From NCBI GenBank assembly GCA_022702705.1, contig CM040439.1:33234930-33298929 (forward strand): DNA of 64,000 nucleotides, written 5' to 3'. Position 1 is the stretch's first letter; every line of letters starts with the position of its first letter. This DNA is from Papilionanthe hookeriana x Papilionanthe teres (taxonomy: Eukaryota > Streptophyta > Magnoliopsida > Asparagales > Orchidaceae). The translations under genes were made by a program, and so were the position numbers. The notes under the pieces are model-generated. The model worked only from the letters and a program-made list of their open reading frames with translations. It was not told the DNA's origin and did not search any database. Below, in pieces: positions 45,181 to 57,636 of this stretch.

Positions 45181-47110
45181 TGACCCGACCTGTAATTACG
45201 CAGTGAATTAACTTCCAAAAGATGGCCAAAAACTTGACCCGATTTATAAATAGCGGCTAGTGTGCAAAGTCTTAAATGATATAAAAATTAGAAAATGTTT
45301 TACATACTATGGGTACTACGCAAGTATACGTATCGTTTCAAGTAATATAGAGTTTTCTTTAAAAACCCCAGTATCGATCCCACGAGGAAGAGAAGTAAGA
45401 GGTCTTTAGTCAAATTCTAGTCTACTACTAATAGTCGTTAGTTTGGAATGTCGATTAAAATTGTGTTTTATCTAAAAACTACTCCTAAATGCAAGTGTTA
45501 AATGTAATAATAATTATAACTAAGTGCAAATAATAATTTTAAAGATAACCATTTTTGGATGAATTGGTTTGGAGAATTTTGAGATATTAAAAACTACTAT
45601 TCTTATGTAATGAAAGAGATAATGTATAGGATTGAGATGCATTAAATATTGTATGTGCCAAATAGGAGTAATCCTATTTTTTACCCTTTGGTCCAGGCAT
45701 AAAGAACATTGACTAATCCTATGCTTGGTTACTCGAATCCGCGGCTGAGGCTGGGAGGATACTCGTCGCCACTTCGGAGCTCCCACGTTCCCCTCGCCCG
45801 AGGGCTAACATCTACACTTCGGCACCCGAACGATAGGACCGAATTGAGGATTTTAGCTTCGTCACTCTAAAATCTCCAATTCTACGCCCGATTAATATTA
45901 TTTCCCTATTTATTTGAATTCAACTTCTATGAACTTCACCATTCATGGAATTTAAATGTGGTTCGTACTTAGTTGTAGAAAGCATAGCCCTCTCGGATCG
46001 TATGTTTTCACAACAAATTTTAACATTACAACAGTGCCTTAATTGCAATGTAAATGAAGTGCAAGTAAAAACCATCACATTTATATCTAAATTAACTTCT
46101 AACATGCATCAAAAAATCCTAAGCATGAATTCTACTCATTAGAAAAGAAAAGTAAATTGAAAACAATGGCATAATCATATCATGCCACTATTTCCAAAGA
46201 AGAAGAAAGAGTAAGTGAGATACGTCACAAAGCACGAAGAAAACGCAAAGGAAACTTCATTTAAACAAACCAAATCCACTACATAAATGTTTACAAAATC
46301 ATAAGATAATGAAGAACAATACTTAGCTTTTTCCCTTTGAAAGAAAGAGGAAGATCACTCCCACAAAGTCTCCCGTCGATCCATGCAATGCTCGTACAAT
46401 CCCTTACAAATTCTCTCAAAAATCTCCTCTCTAATCTCTGCAAAAGGGTAGAAATCTACATTACTACTCTTAATCTAAGAATCCTAAACATTCCTCTAAG
46501 TTTTTCTCCAATTTTTTCTCTCTAATCTTCTCTTAATCTCTCCTTTTTCTAACCTATATTCGCCATTTTTAAAGAGTTTGGACGAATTCCCAAGAGTTTC
46601 CTTACGCACCCTTTCGAAAAAGCATCCAAATACGTTGAATATTGGCCCAAAACTGCCAAAAGTCGGCTCGTGGTCGTCCGGGCCGCTGTCGGCGAGTTCG
46701 AGCTCGCTGTCGGCGAGCTTTTCAGCCACTTTTCGGTGGTCTCGGGTTCGCTCCGTTTGACCCCGTTTTAGCTCCGTTTCGCCCCGTTTCAGTTGCGTTG
46801 CGTTCGTAAGAGATAGCCCTACAAAATAAACATAAAAAACACATTTTCTTTAAAGTGTAATCTCATTCAAAAATATGCAAAAAGTATAAAAGAGATTAAG
46901 CATCGAAAGACTTATCGAAAGGTGTCAGGGCAGAATTTCATTTCTTGCTCGTTTTTACCCAGATTGCACCATTTTTGTTTCCTTTTGCTCCAATCGCCAT
47001 TTCTTGTACCTAAAACAAAAAACATACAAAATACCTTCCTTTAAAGTGTAATATCATCAAAAAATAAGTAAAATGATATAGCAAAAAGCATATATATTTT
47101 AGGCGTGTCA
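45181..47110 (-). mobile_element. E2 3' LTR
   Basis: TGACCC...GTGTCA, 1930 bp. It differs from its partner (52382-54353) by scattered transitions, by a roughly 45-bp deletion near 46744 in the GC-rich block, and by a cluster of CTG/CAG versus CG-type differences in 45730-45870. The polypurine tract follows at 47115. Confidence 0.92.
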
Positions 47111-49013
47111 AATACCCCCAAACTTAATCGTTACTTGTCCTCAAGTAACACTTTTACTACATAAAAATATAACTCAAGGCAATGTAATTTTCACCTGTAA
47201 GACACTAAAATTTTTCATTTAAAAGAATATAATGGTTAGATTTTTAGAAAGAAATTTAGTAACTCGGGTTAACACTACAAGTATAAGAATATTCAGTAAT
47301 CAAGTCTAAGGGTTCTAGTCTTCTATTTATTTCAAGATAAACCATAATTTGTTACATTAAGAATGCCTTGAAAGACTACGTGAAAAAAGAGTTCATGCAA
47401 ACTTTATCAAAATGTAGGCCAATACTTTAAATATAAATTCAGAAATGAAATCAAGTTCTCCCTTTAGAGTGACTCAAGTGAAGCTAATTTTTTATTATGT
47501 ATCTCCTCAAGTTTCTCCTCATAAATATTTTTCTTTCTCTTTTCTTTTTTTTTTCCTTTCGTGATCACTTTCAATCCCTTTTTTTCACTCTTTTTTTATT
47601 TTATTTTTTTTATGAGGATTACTGTATCTGGAGAGCCTGTAATGATTTTGAACTTCACTCTCCTCTTTCTAAAGTTCAAACTTAAAACTTATCCTTACTT
47701 TATAATTATGTATGAGCTTTATTATTCATCATAAAGTCACAATCTCTTCTTAACACATAATACTTTAAGTCTCTTAATATTTCAAAAATATAGTTTTCTT
47801 TACTTTAAAGAGTTAACTATAATCAAATTATTTCCTACCAAATATCTTACCCTTATAAAATTAACTTTTATTACTAAGAACTTTCATCCAATCCTTCCAT
47901 AATATTCAACTGAAATAAAAAGTTTTAGTTATCTCAAGCGAGGTACAATTGCCAGAAGTTATGTTAGTAATTTTTTTTGAAAATATAACAATTGAGAACA
48001 AATAGGAGTTAATATTTTTCTTCCCCCAAACTTAAATTGTAAAATATTTTGCAATTAATTTCATAAAATATAGCAGGAAGAAAAAGTAAAGATTGAATAT
48101 ACTTACTACTACAACATTCTATCAAATTCATATTCATGCATAATCTGGATAAAATGACTGCAGGAGAAAGTAAATCTAGCCTAAAATATACTTGTAATAA
48201 AATTACACTAAAAGGAAGTATTTTCATATCAAAATTTTATTTTTCTTCCTACCCCCAAACTTAATTTTTAACATATATAGCATTTAGTACAGAAAATAAA
48301 AGCAGGAAGAAAATAATTTAGAAATTCTATCTACCACAAATGTCTATCAAAACCATTTACAAGTATTCATTAGGACAGAACAATATGCAGCAGAAAGTAA
48401 ATCTAAAGTATCATGCCAGAATGAAATTAACTAAACCAAAGTCTAACTAGCATAGCAGGTATCAGCAAGGGAATATAAAATGTTCTTCAAGACCTAAATA
48501 AAGTTGTAACACAAATATAAACACACATATAATAAATACAAACACAAATGATAAATGAGGATATTTCATCCTTTAACTCATCCAATCTCACTATGTTACC
48601 TTCAATTTCTAACGGAATCACTACACTAGTAAATTAGGTACTTTCAAATGATATTATAGATTATAATCTCAAAGATAAGATTATCCCCGATAAATTAGTT
48701 TCCGGACACCAATCTCAAGTATCATCTAATTCTTATAATTAAGCACCTATAACAGATTATAAAGATAGTGTAAGATCATCCATATGGTATTCATCAAATA
48801 GGTTCGCGACTCCTACCTAATGAAAATAAAGTTGTAGAAAGGAAGTAACAAATTAAGATGAAACTATAAAAAAAAGTTAAGAATCACCTCCCTCAAGACA
48901 TACAAAGATCAAACTACTAACAATCTAAACATCTACCAATCATCAATCAAACTTATCAATACATTATAAAGCAAACATCATACAACACTAACAATCATGA
49001 CTCTCAAAACATA
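47111..49013 (-). other. E2 3' untranslated region with three polypurine tracts
   Basis: TAAGTTTGGGGG (minus strand) at 47115-47126 next to the LTR, and again at 48023-48034 and 48252-48263. Colinear with E1 41130-43114. Nothing coding is recognised. Confidence 0.75.
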
Positions 49014-50033
49014 CTAAATCAAAACACACTGATAACTATGGGTTACCTCCCATAAAGCGCTTGGTTTAACGTCATTAGCCCGACATATGATTCCACCTGG
49101 ATCAAAATTCCATTTAAGTAATCCTCGATCAATCGCCCAATCATTTCCAGATCCAGGGATTCCTATAAAATCCTCAAATTTTAATTTTTCATTTAGCTCT
49201 TCAATTTCAGTTGGATTTATATCATTGTTCCTCATATTTCCTTCTAGATCCAATATTCTTCTATTGATTTTCTGAAATTGCATATTAATATCATCCTTGA
49301 AATTGATAAGAAATGGATCTTTATAAGATACTTCAATATCTTCCAAATTTTGGATCAAATTCTCTTTAAATAATTCAGATTCAAGATCAAATTCTTCTAT
49401 GTCACTCTTATGATTCATGTTATCTTCCAATTCTTCCCCTTTATAATTATTAAATGATGGAGGATCTATCTTAGTTGAGAAAATATTTTTTTCGAATTCC
49501 CTAGGAATTTCTTCCAATGGTCTTTCAATATTCTTATCCTCTTTTCTCAACTCAAAGTTCTTTAGAAATATATCCTCAAATTCTCTTCCAAGTCTTAGTT
49601 CAATAATTTTATCTTGTTCATCATTCAATTCAGGTTTTTCTTGTGATTGAGTCGCATCTAAAGATATTAAGACTGGTTGTGTAGATGAATTCCCTAAATA
49701 GATAAGCTTTAAAATTGTATGGGGTACATCCATCTTAAGTTCATGAGATTTTTCAAGAGATAGAACTAAAAGTTTACTATTTTTTGTAGCGTCCATCATT
49801 TCACACCTCTCCTGAACATACATACGATCTTCTTTACATAACATTTTTGACTCATCATGAAAGTCTATTTCAATCTCATTTGTTAACTTACTCTCAAAAC
49901 TTTCTTGGAAATGTTATTTGCTTAGATAATCAATTTTATCCATCCAAAAACAATCATCATCTTTTCTCTCGAGCTGGAAATTTCATAGTCTTTAATACAT
50001 CAAAAGTAACTTCTTGGTCACTAATATTCATAG
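49014..50033 (-). pseudogene. E2 post-protease polyprotein segment (no RT/IN)
   Basis: The frame 49014-49844 (277 codons) is open. Its upstream part, 49845-50033, reads HFQESFESKLTNEIEIDFH and is separated by a stop where E1 has KD. It has VPHTILKLIYLGNSSTQP (linker), an unrecognised acidic stretch (EFEDIFLKNFELRKEDKN, YKDPFLINFKDDINMQFQ) and the terminal RANDVKPSALWEVTHSYQ. The lack of any RT, RNase H or integrase motif in this and in E1 shows a shared deletion, not separate damage. Confidence 0.78.
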
Positions 50034-52123
50034 TCAACTCTCCTTTTGCGCATCTATCATAGCTTGTCCTGTAACAAGGAAAGGTCTCCCTAAAATAATT
50101 GGAATTTCTTTATCTTCCTCCATATCTAATACAATAAAGTCCAAAGGAAAGATAACTTTATCCACTTTAACAAGCACGTCTTCTATAATTCCTTTTGGAT
50201 AAATGATAGATCGATCGGCTAACATAAGGGTTACAGTAGTGGGAGAAATATCGATTGAACCTAACCTTTTAAATATAGATAGAGGTATCAAATTAATGCT
50301 TACTCCTAAATCACATAAAGCTTTTCCACATAATCTTTTTCCAATTGCACAAGGAATTGTAAAGCTACAAGGATTTTTAAGTTTTCGAGGAAAATTTTTC
50401 TGAAGTATAGCGCTGCACTCCTCACTTAGTGCAACTGTCTCATAATCCCCAAATTTTCTTTTCTTGTTTAATATATCCTTTATAAACTTTGCATAACTTG
50501 GCATTTGTTCCAAAGCTTCAGTGAAAGGAATATTTATCGTTAACTTCTTAAGTACTTTCATGAACTTTGAAAATTTTTTATCCAACTCATGTTGTCTAAG
50601 TCTTTGAGGAAATGGAGGTGTTGGTCTTTCCAAACTGATTTTAGTTGGAGATATTAATTTTTCCAGATCCTTAGAAACATGTTCTTCAGGCCTTTTAGTT
50701 TCCTTTGTTTCTCTCACAACCTCTTTTTCTTTTCTAACCACGTCCTTTATCTCTCTTCCATTTTTTAATTGGACAGCTTCTATTTGTTCATTAGTGTTCT
50801 CTTTAGGGTTGATCTCATTGTTGCTAAGAAGTGTTCCTTGTTCTCTATTGCTAAGTGAATTAGCAATTTGTCCTAGTTGATTCTCTATGTTTCTAATCGC
50901 AGCATTTTGACTTTGCAACTGGTTTCCCATTTGCAATACCACTTCTTCCACAGACATCTTCTTACCCTCAAATTGTTGATCATTGTTAGAGTCTGGTGGA
51001 TATGAAAGTCTATAGTTTATGTTCCTGTAATTATTCCAACTTCTATTAGGATTTGCATGATTATTTTCCCATTGTTGGTTTCCATCGTCAGTAGTAGGAT
51101 TCCAGTTAAATTTAGGATGGTTCTCCCAACCTGGGTTGTAAAAGTTAGAGTACATTATGGTATTTAAAGTCTCATATGATAATTTAGAATCAATTATACG
51201 CCCTAATGAACTTTCCTCACTTACAGGAGTAAATTGAGGTTGGTTCATTCCAAATTGGTCCAACTTCCTTGATATTGCAGCAATATGAGATGCAATAATT
51301 GTAATTATATCTGTATCATGAACACTAGCTACATTTTTATGATTTACCCTTGTAGAGGGTCATTGAAATTCATTTGTAGCCATTTATTCAATTAATGCAT
51401 ACGCTTCATCAAATGATTTTGAAATTAATGATCCACTAGCGGCAGCATCAATTATAGACCTAAGGGATCTTACTAACCCATTATAAAAAGTTTGAATGAT
51501 TAACCAATCGAGCAGAGCATGGTGTGGACACTTTCTTAGGAGTTCCTTAAATCTTTCCCAGGCTTCGTATATTGATTCCCCTTCATACTGACAAAATGAG
51601 ATAATATCGTTTCTAAGTTTAGTAGTCCTTGAAGGTGGAAAATACTTAGCTAAGAATTTCTGTGTTAACTCCTCCCAATTTTTAATAGAACCAGGTGCTA
51701 AAGAATATAACCACATTTTAGCCTTATCCCTTAGTGAGAAAGGAAAAAGCCTTAGCCTAACAGCATCGTCTGACATACCGTTATAACGAAATGTAGCACA
51801 AAGTTCTAGAAAATTTGATAAGTGTAAATAGGGATCTTCGGAAGGAGTTCCCCCAACCGATTTTTCTGCACCAGTTGGATAATCTCAGGATTTATTTCAA
51901 ATGAGTCAGCTTCTACGACAGGGTTTTGTATACTAGAGTGAATTTCATCTGTCGTAGGATTTATGTAATCCCTCAATGATTTATGATGATTTTCCAAGTC
52001 ATTATCTTGAAAGTTTTCCATTTCCACTTCTAGTTTTTTGAGTTCTTTCTGAATTTTTATTTTTTTATTTTCTTCAAACTCGGGATAATAAGACACAAGT
52101 CCTACAGATCCTTTGTTTCGCAT
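50034..52123 (-). pseudogene. E2 gag-protease
   Basis: Starts near 52123 with MRNKGSVGLVSYYPEFEENK. A frameshift near 51830 leads into 51384-51776 (RLFPFSLRDKAKMWLYSL, TQKFLAKYFPPSRTTKLRND, WERFKELLRKCPHHALLDW), the gag core. A stop and another shift near 51370 lead into the long frame 50034-51263: an N/W-rich stretch, EEVVLQMGNQLQSQNAAI, then GKALCDLGVSINLIPLSIF (protease), LADRSIIYPKGIIEDVLVKV and [15 protein letters not shown]. The only clear disruptions are about two or three, so this copy is younger or better kept than E3. Confidence 0.88.
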
Positions 52124-52358
52124 ACGTAACACAACAAATAATATATTAACAATTAAACAAATAAACGAAGAAATATATTCAACACAACAAAATTTTTATA
52201 CGAACACCATATTTTTCACACAAACACTTTTTTCACAACAATGTTTCATTCAACAAAAAAAATTTTTCACACAAAAATAGTTTTTACTACACTACAGTTT
52301 TCCAAATCTAAGCCTAATTGCTTCAACTAAAATTCTCTTAAAGTTCTTACCGAAGCTT

Positions 52359-52375
52359 CCCCGGCAACGGGGCCA
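52359..52375 (-). promoter_or_regulatory. E2 primer binding site (tRNA-Asp type)
   Basis: The plus strand CCCCGGCAACGGGGCCA equals the 3' end of plant tRNA-Asp, including CCA, with one mismatch. It lies 6 bp left of the 5' LTR, the expected place for minus-strand primer annealing on the sense strand. Confidence 0.85.
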
Positions 52376-52381
52376 AAAACT

Positions 52382-54353
52382 TGATCCGACCCGCAATTAC
52401 GCAGTAAATTAACTTCCAAAAGATGGCAAAAAACTTGACCCGATTTATAAATAGCGGCTAGTGTGCAAAGTCTTAAATGATATAAAAATTAGAAAATATT
52501 TTACACACTAGGGGTACTACGCAAGTATACGTATCGTTTCAAGTAATATAGAGTTTTCTTTAAAAACCCCAGTATCGATCCCACGAGGAAGAGAAGTAAG
52601 AGGTCTTTAGTCAAATTCTAGTCTACTACTAATAGTCGTTAGTTTGGAATGTCGATTAAAATTGTGTTTTATCTAAAAACTACTCCTAAATGCAAGTGTT
52701 AAATGTAATAGTAATTATAACTAAGTGCAAATAATAATTTTAAAGATAACCCTTTTTGGATGAATTAGTTTGGAGAATTTTGAGATATTAAAAACTACTA
52801 TTCTTATGTAATGAAAGAGATAATGTATAGGATTGAGATGCATTAAATATTGTATGTGCCAAATAGGAGCAATCCTATCCTTTATCCTTTGGTCCAAGCA
52901 TAAAGAACATTGACTAATCCTATGCTTGGTTACTGAATCTGCGGCTAGGCTGGGACGATACCGGCTGCCACTTCGGAGCTCTCACGTTCCCCTCGCCTGA
53001 GGGCTAATATCTACACTTCAGCACCCAAACGATAGGACCGAATTGAGGATTTTAGCCTGTCACTCTAAAATCTCCAATTCTACGCCCGATTAATATTATT
53101 TCCCTATTTATTTGCATTCAACTTCTATGAACTTCACCATTCATGGAATTTAAATGTGGTTCGTACTTAGTTGTAGAAAGCATAGCCCTCTCGGATCGTA
53201 TGTTTTCACAACAAATTTTAACATTACAACAGTGCCTTAATTGCAATGTAAATGAAGTGCAAGTAAAAACCATCACATTTATATCTAAATTAACTTCTAA
53301 CATGCATCACAAAATCCTAAGCATGAATTCTACTCATTAAAAAAGAAAAGTAAATTGAAAACAATGGCATAATCATATCATGCCACTATTTCCAAAGAAG
53401 AAGAAAGAGTAAGTGAGATACGTCACAAAGCACGAAGAAAACGCAAAGGAAACTTCATTTAAACAAAGCAAATCCACTACATAAATGTTTACAAAATCAT
53501 AAGATAATGAAGAACAATACTTAGCTTTTTCCCTTTGAAAGAAAGAGGAAGATCTCTCCCATAAAGTCTCCCGTCGATCCATGCAATGCTCGTACAATCC
53601 CTTACAAATTCTCTCAAAAATCTCCTCTCTAATCTCTCCAAAAGGGTAGAAATCTACATTCCTACTCTTAATCTAAGAATCCTAAACATTCCTCTAAGTT
53701 TTTCTCCAATTTTTTCTCTCTAATATTCTCTTAATCTCTCCTTTTTTTAACCTATATTCGCTATTTTTAAAGAGTTTGGACGAATTCCCAAGAGTTTCCT
53801 TACGCACCCCTTCGAAAAAGCGTCCAAATACGTCGAATATTGGCCCAAAACCGCCAAAAGTCGGTTCGTGGTCGTCCGGGCCGCTGTCGGCGAGCTCGAG
53901 CTCGCTGTCGACGAGCTTTTCGGCCACTTTTCAGTGGTCTCGGGAAAATTTCGCCGTCGGCGAGATGGCTCTGAGCAGCTCCACCATTTCGCTCCGTTTG
54001 ACCTCGTTTTAGCTCCGTTTCACCCCGTTTCAGTTGCGTTGCGTTCGTAAGAGATAGCCCTACAAAATAAACATAAAAACACCCTTTCTTTAAAGTGTAA
54101 TCTCATTCAAAAATATGCAAAAAGTATAAAAGAGATTAAGCATCGAAAGACTTATCGAAAGGTGTCAGGGCAGAATTTCATTTCTTGCTCGTTTTTACTC
54201 CAAATTGCACCATTTTTGTTTCTTTTTGCTCCAATCGCCATTTCTTGTACCTAAAACCAAAAAACATACAAAATACCTTCTTTTAAAGTGTAATATCATC
54301 AAAAAAATAAGTAAGATGATATAGCAAAAAGCATATATATTTTAGGCGTGTCA
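52382..54353 (-). mobile_element. E2 5' LTR
   Basis: TGATCC...GTGTCA, 1972 bp, next to the primer binding site and followed by GGTTT at 54354. The GC-rich TCGGCGAG block lies at 53880-53975. No gene is inside. Confidence 0.92.
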
Positions 54354-54358
54354 GGTTT
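54354..54358. repeat. Target site duplication of E2, right copy (GGTTT)
   Basis: Identical to 45176-45180. Confidence 0.9.
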
Positions 54359-55500
54359 CCACCATTAGTAGTATGATTCCAGTTAAAATTAGGATGGTTC
54401 ATCTAACCTGGGTTATAAAAGTTAGAATATGGGTTGTTTATGGTATTTAAAGTTTCATATGATAATTTAGAATCAATTATAGGCCCTAATGAACTTTCCT
54501 CACTTACAGGAGTAAATTGAGGTTGGTTCATTCCAAATTGGTCCAACTTCCTTAATATTGCAGCAATCTGAGATGCAAAAATTGAAATCGTATCCGTATC
54601 ATGAACACTAGCTACCTTTTTAGGATTTGCCCTTGTAGAGGGCCATTGAAATTTATTTGTAGCCATTTCTTCAATTAATGCATACGCTTCATCAAATGAT
54701 TTTGACATTAATGAACCACTAGCAGTAGCATCAATTATAGACCTAAGGGATCCTACTAACCCATTATAAAAAGTTTGAATGATTAACTAATCGGGCAGAG
54801 CATGGTGTGGACACTTTCTTAAGAGTTCCTTAAATCTTTCTCAGGCTTCGTATATTGATTCCCCTTCATACTGACAAAATGAGATAATATCGTTTCTAAG
54901 TTGAGTAGTCCTTGAAGGTGGAAAATACTTAGCTAAGAATTTCTGAGTTAACTCCTCCCAATTTTTAATAGAACCACGTGCTAATGAGTATAACCACATT
55001 TTAGCCTTATCCCTTAGTGAGAAAGGAAAAAGCCATAGTCTAACAACATCGTCCAACATGCCATTATAACAAAATGTAGCACAAAGTTCTAGAAAATTTG
55101 ATAAGTGTAAATAGGGATCCTCCAAAGGAGTTCCCCCAAACTGGTTGTTCTGCACCAGTTGGATAATCTCAGGATTTATTTCAAATGACTCAGCTTCTAC
55201 AACAGGGTTTTTTATACTAGAGTGAATTTCATCTGTCGTAGAATTTACGTAATCCTTCAATGAAGTATGATGATTTTATAAGTTATTATCTTGAAAGTTT
55301 TCCATCTCCATTTCTAGTTTTTCGAGTCCTTTCTGTATTTTTATTTTTTTATTTTCTTCAAACTCGGGATCATAAGGCATAAGTCCTGCAGATCCTTTGT
55401 TTCGCATACGTAACACAACAAACAATACATTAACAATTATATAAATTAAATGAAAAATATATTTAACACAACAAAACATTTTCACGAACACCATATTTTT
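54359..55500 (-). pseudogene. E1 gag N-terminal and core part
   Basis: Begins near 55409 with MRNKGSAGLMPYDPEFEENK. 54841-55260 has PYLHLSNFLELCATFCYNG and TQKFLAKYFPPSRTTQLRND; 54403-54708 has SKSFDEAYALIEEMATNKFQ and RKLDQFGMNQPQFTP. It is interrupted at 54354 by E2 and resumes at 45175 (gag end, protease). A stop near 55275 and a break near 54841 disrupt it. 55410-55642 is leader with an ACAC-rich stretch. Confidence 0.85.
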
Positions 55501-55642
55501 CATATAAAAATAATTTTTATTTTAAACACTTTTTCATATAAAAAACACTTTTCACACAAAACAGTTTTTACTACATTACAGTTTTCCAAGTCTAAGCCTA
55601 ATTACTTCAACTAAAATTCTCCTAAAGTTCTTACCGAAGCTT

Positions 55643-55659
55643 CCCAGGCAATGGCGCCA
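55643..55659 (-). promoter_or_regulatory. E1 primer binding site (tRNA-Asp type)
   Basis: The plus strand CCCAGGCAATGGCGCCA matches the tRNA-Asp 3' end with two changes. It lies 6 bp left of the 5' LTR start at 55666. Confidence 0.82.
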
Positions 55660-55665
55660 AAAACT

Positions 55666-57636
55666 TGACCCGACTCGAAATTATGCAGTAAATTAACTTC
55701 CAAAAGATGGCAAAAAACTTGACCCAATTTATAAATAGCGGCTAGTGTGAAAAATCTTAAATGATATAAAAATTAGAAAATATTTTACACACTATGGGTA
55801 CTACGCAAGTATACGTATCGTTTCAAGTAATATAGAGTTTTCTTTAAAAACCCCAGTATCGATCCCACAAGGAAGTGAAGTTAGAGGTCTTTAGTCAAAT
55901 TCTAGTCTACTACTAATAGTCCTTAGTTTGGAATGTCGATTAAAATTGTGTTTTATCTAGAAACTACTCCTAAATGCAAGTGTTAAATTTAAAGATATTA
56001 ACTATAACTAAGTGCAAATAATAATTCTAAAGATAACCCTTTTTGGATGAGTTGGTTTGAAGAATTTTAAGATATTAAAAATTGATATTCTTATGTAATG
56101 AAATAAATAATGTATAGAAATGAGATGGATTTAATATTATATGTGCCAAATAGGAGCAATCCTATTCTTTACCCTTTGGTCCAGGCATAAAAAACATTGA
56201 CTAATCATATGTTTGGTTACTGAATCTGCGGCTAGGCTGGGAGGATACCGACTCTCACTTCAGAGCTCCCACATTTCCCTCGCCTGAGGGCTAACATCAA
56301 CACTTCAGCACCCAAATGATAGGACCGAATTGAGGATTTTAGCATGTCACTCTAAAATCTCCAATTCTACACCCGATTAATATTATTTCCCTATTTATTT
56401 TCACTCAACTCCCATGAACTTCACCATCCATGGAATTTGAATGTGGTTCCACTTTGTTGAGAATTACATATGCCCTTTCGGGACTTAATGCAATTATAAC
56501 GAATTTTAACACTACAATGGGCCCTTATTGCAATGTAAATGAAGTGCAAGTAAAAACCATCACATTTATAATTAAATTTACTTCTACCATGCATCACAAA
56601 ATCCTAAACATGATTTCTACTCATTACAAAAGAAAAGTAAAATGAAAATAATGGCATAATCTTCTCATGCCACTATTTCTAAAGAAGAAGAAAGAGTAAG
56701 AGAGATGCGTCACAAAGCACGAATAAAACACAACGGAATCTTCATTTAACCAAAGTAAATCCACTAGATAAATGTTTACAAAATCATAAGATAATGAAGA
56801 ACAATACTTAGCTTTTTCCCTTGGAAAGAAAGACGAATATCTCTCCAATAAAGTCTCCCGGCGATCCATGCAATGCTAGAACATCTCCTTACAAATTCTC
56901 TCAAAATCTCATCTTCAATCTCTCCAAAAGAGTAGAAATCTACATTTATACTCTTAATCTAAGAATCCTAAACATCCCTCAAAGTTTTTCTCCACTTTTT
57001 TCTCCTATTTTTCTAACCGATATTCGTCATTTTAAAGAGTATGGACGAATTTCTAAGAGTTCCCTGAAGCACCCCTTCGAAAAACCGTCCAAATACATCA
57101 AATTTAGGCAAAAAAATGCCAAAAGTAGGTCCAGAACCTTTCGGGTGCCGTCGGAGGGTTCGAGCTCACTGCCGGCGAGCTTTTTGGGCACTTTTCGGTG
57201 TTTTCTGGAAAATCTTGCCGTCGGCGAGATAGTGGTCGCCGTCGGTGAGCAGGCTCTGCGCAGCTCCACCATTTTGTTATGTTTGGCTCCGTTTTAGCTC
57301 CGATTCGCCCTGTTTCAGTTGTGTTGCGTTCGTAACAGATAGCCCTACAAAATAAGTATAAAAACAACCTTTATTTAAAGTGTAATGTCATTCAAAAATA
57401 TGCAAGAAGTGTAAAAGAGATTAAGCATCAAAAGACTTATCGAAAGGTGTCAGGGCAGAATTTCATTTCTTGCTCGTTTTTGTTCCAAATTGCACCGTTT
57501 TTACTTCCTTTTGCTCCAATCACCTTTTCTTGTACCTAAAATCAAGAAACATACAAAATACCTTCCTTTAAAGTGTAATATCATTAAAAATGAGTAAAAT
57601 TATATTGAAAAAAATCTATATATTTTAGGCGTGTCA
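55666..57636 (-). mobile_element. E1 5' LTR
   Basis: TGACCCGACTCG...GTGTCA, 1971 bp, followed by GTTAC. It is closer to 39139-41129 than to the E2 LTRs (for example the shared ATATGCCCTTTCGGGACTTA near 56467 and 39946), which pairs these two LTRs as one element. The GC-rich block is at 57145-57265. Confidence 0.92.

Noticed and set aside
52359..52375. tRNA-Asp gene fragment
   Set aside because: Only the last 17 bases including CCA are present, directly beside an LTR; this is a primer binding site.
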